Below the pieces are notes generated by a model, which made no database searches, was not told the DNA's origin, and saw only the letters and a program-made list of their open reading frames with translations. Shown in pieces: positions 6,119 through 7,132 of a DNA stretch of 7,132 nt. The stretch is taken from contig CAYLVM010000122.1 of assembly GCA_964387145.1 (NCBI GenBank), forward strand, positions 1 through 7,132, in the 5' to 3' direction. Position numbers and translations under genes: made by a program. This DNA is from JAMBLL01 sp964387145 (GTDB lineage: Bacteria; Actinomycetota; Acidimicrobiia; Spongiisociales; UBA5794). Within the stretch, counting starts at the first letter, position 1. The number at the start of each line of letters is the position of its first letter.

Positions 6119-7114
6119 GTGAGCGACACGTCCCGACAGAGGATCTTCTCTGGTGTGCAGCCGACAGGCAACGTACACCTTGGGAACTACCTGGGAGCCT
6201 TTCGGAACTGGGTCGAACTCCAAGATTCGTTCGACACGATCTACTGCATCGTCGACTTGCACGCTATGACGGCCGACTATGTCCCGTCCGACCTCGAGAG
6301 CGCACGTCTCGAGACGGCCAAAGTGCTGCTCGCACTCGGGGTCGATCCGGACCGGTCTCTGCTCTACACACAGAGCCAGGTCATGGATCACGCAGAGCTC
6401 GCATGGATCCTCGGCACGATGACTCCCATGGGTGTTCTCAATCGGATGACGCAGTTCAAGGACAAGACCGGGGCAGGCATCGCAGCGAACCTCGGTCTCT
6501 ACGCGTACCCCGTGCTCATGGCGGCGGACATCCTGCTGTACCGGGCGAACCTCGTTCCGGTCGGTGAGGATCAGCGTCAGCACATCGAGGTGACACGCGA
6601 CCTCGCCGAACGCTTCAACAACCGGTTCGGGGAGACGTTCCCCGTGCCCGAGGGCTACATCCCAGAGACATCGGCCCGCGTGATGTCTCTGACGGACCCA
6701 ACGTCGAAGATGTCGAAGTCCGATCCGAACGTCAAGAGCCGGATACTCATGCTCGACGATCACGATGTGATCCGGAAGCGGATCCGCTCGGCAGTGACCG
6801 ACAGCGATCCTGAAGTACGGTACGACGTCGAGGAGAAGCCGGGGATCTCGAACCTGCTCGAGATCATGGCAGCGTGTACGGGGCAGTCGATCGACGATCT
6901 CGTCGACGAGCACGCCGGCGGTGGATACGGAGCGTTCAAGGACGCCGTGGCAGATGCGGTCGTGGAGGAGCTCGCGCCGATCAAGCCGCGATACCAGGCG
7001 ATCACGAACGGTGATGTTCGTTCGATCTTGCGTGAGGGCGGGGAGAAGGCGCGAGCACTCGCCGCGCCCTACACCCGTGAGGTGCGCAAGGCCGTTGGGC
7101 TGAAGGGGTACTGA
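6119..7114 (+). CDS. trpS: Tryptophanyl-tRNA synthetase
   Basis: Class Ic aminoacyl-tRNA synthetase that charges tRNA-Trp with tryptophan and ATP in the cytoplasm. The 331-residue length is normal for bacterial TrpS. The N-terminus RIFSGVQPTGNVHLGNYLGA carries the HIGH-type signature (TGNVHLGN, residues 16-23). The middle has the conserved FKDKT, YPVLMAADILLY (130-141) and VGEDQRQHIEVTRDLAERFN. The ATP-binding loop is KMSKSDPN (197-204). The C-terminal helical anticodon-binding region follows to the final KGY. The GTG start is set by AAGGAG at 6107-6112. All motifs are intact and it is presumably the housekeeping copy. It stands alone and divergent from cimA. I see no T-box or Trp-rich leader peptide upstream, so a tryptophan-responsive leader is not indicated. 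Confidence 0.97.
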   Translation: MSDTSRQRIFSGVQPTGNVHLGNYLGAFRNWVELQDSFDTIYCIVDLHAMTADYVPSDLESARLETAKVLLALGVDPDRSLLYTQSQVMDHAELAWILGTMTPMGVLNRMTQFKDKTGAGIAANLGLYAYPVLMAADILLYRANLVPVGEDQRQHIEVTRDLAERFNNRFGETFPVPEGYIPETSARVMSLTDPTSKMSKSDPNVKSRILMLDDHDVIRKRIRSAVTDSDPEVRYDVEEKPGISNLLEIMAACTGQSIDDLVDEHAGGGYGAFKDAVADAVVEELAPIKPRYQAITNGDVRSILREGGEKARALAAPYTREVRKAVGLKGY

Positions 7115-7132
7115 GAGGTACTTGGTACTTGG
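7107..7132. repeat. GGTACTT heptanucleotide repeat starting at the trpS stop (cut by window edge)
   Basis: GGTACTT at 7117-7123 and 7124-7130 are perfect tandem copies, with a further GG starting a third at the window edge. A related GGTACTG (7107-7113) overlaps the last codon and stop of trpS. The array presumably continues to the right. The unit length equals that of the GTTCACA array, but the sequence is unrelated. Confidence 0.6.

Noticed and set aside
5927..6913. Minus-strand frame of 328 codons opposite trpS
   Set aside because: It is antisense to an intact trpS with all signature motifs and shows the composition of a mirrored frame.
1..7132. tRNA, rRNA, CRISPR array, insertion sequence or T-box
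   Set aside because: No cloverleaf, spaced long repeats, transposase frame, terminal inverted repeats or T-box consensus could be seen on either strand.

Overview
The window looks like chromosomal DNA from a high-GC actinobacterium. GC is roughly 60% by eye, coding regions are dense, third codon positions are strongly G/C, and at least one gene starts with GTG. An Acidimicrobiia-like lineage is my best guess, but this is inference without any database search. There is no sign of phage, insertion sequence, CRISPR, tRNA or rRNA.

Layout: the left three quarters is read leftwards on the minus strand. From upstream to downstream it holds cimA (citramalate synthase, 5519-3942), a cytoplasmic S9 prolyl-oligopeptidase-type peptidase (3826-1889), a membrane sensor histidine kinase of the NarX/LiaS/DesK-like HisKA_3 class (1843-506), and its NarL/LuxR-type response regulator (509 to beyond the left edge). 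Kinase and regulator overlap by ATGA and must be co-translated. The peptidase lies 45 bp upstream of the kinase and may be co-transcribed with it. On the right, trpS (tryptophanyl-tRNA synthetase, 6119-7114) is read rightwards, divergent from cimA.

Between cimA and trpS lies the most interesting part. Reading leftwards, a good sigma-A-type promoter (TTGACC, 17 bp, CATACT) is followed almost at once by a 12-codon ORF encoding MTATRRPTTIIA. Its two consecutive Ile codons lie next to the stop, and four Thr codons precede them. One base after its stop codon starts a perfect 10-bp hairpin, then a perfect 9-bp hairpin, then the cimA ribosome binding site. Citramalate synthase feeds isoleucine synthesis without threonine, so this reads as an Ile (perhaps Ile/Thr) attenuator leader controlling cimA. 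The same spacer holds the C-terminal remnant of an SGNH-type hydrolase/acyltransferase and a candidate trpS promoter whose -10 lies in a small palindrome.

Two unrelated heptanucleotide tandem repeats occupy spacers: a degenerate GTTCACA array between cimA and the peptidase, which also forms a 13-bp inverted repeat, and a GGTACTT array starting at the trpS stop codon and running off the right edge.
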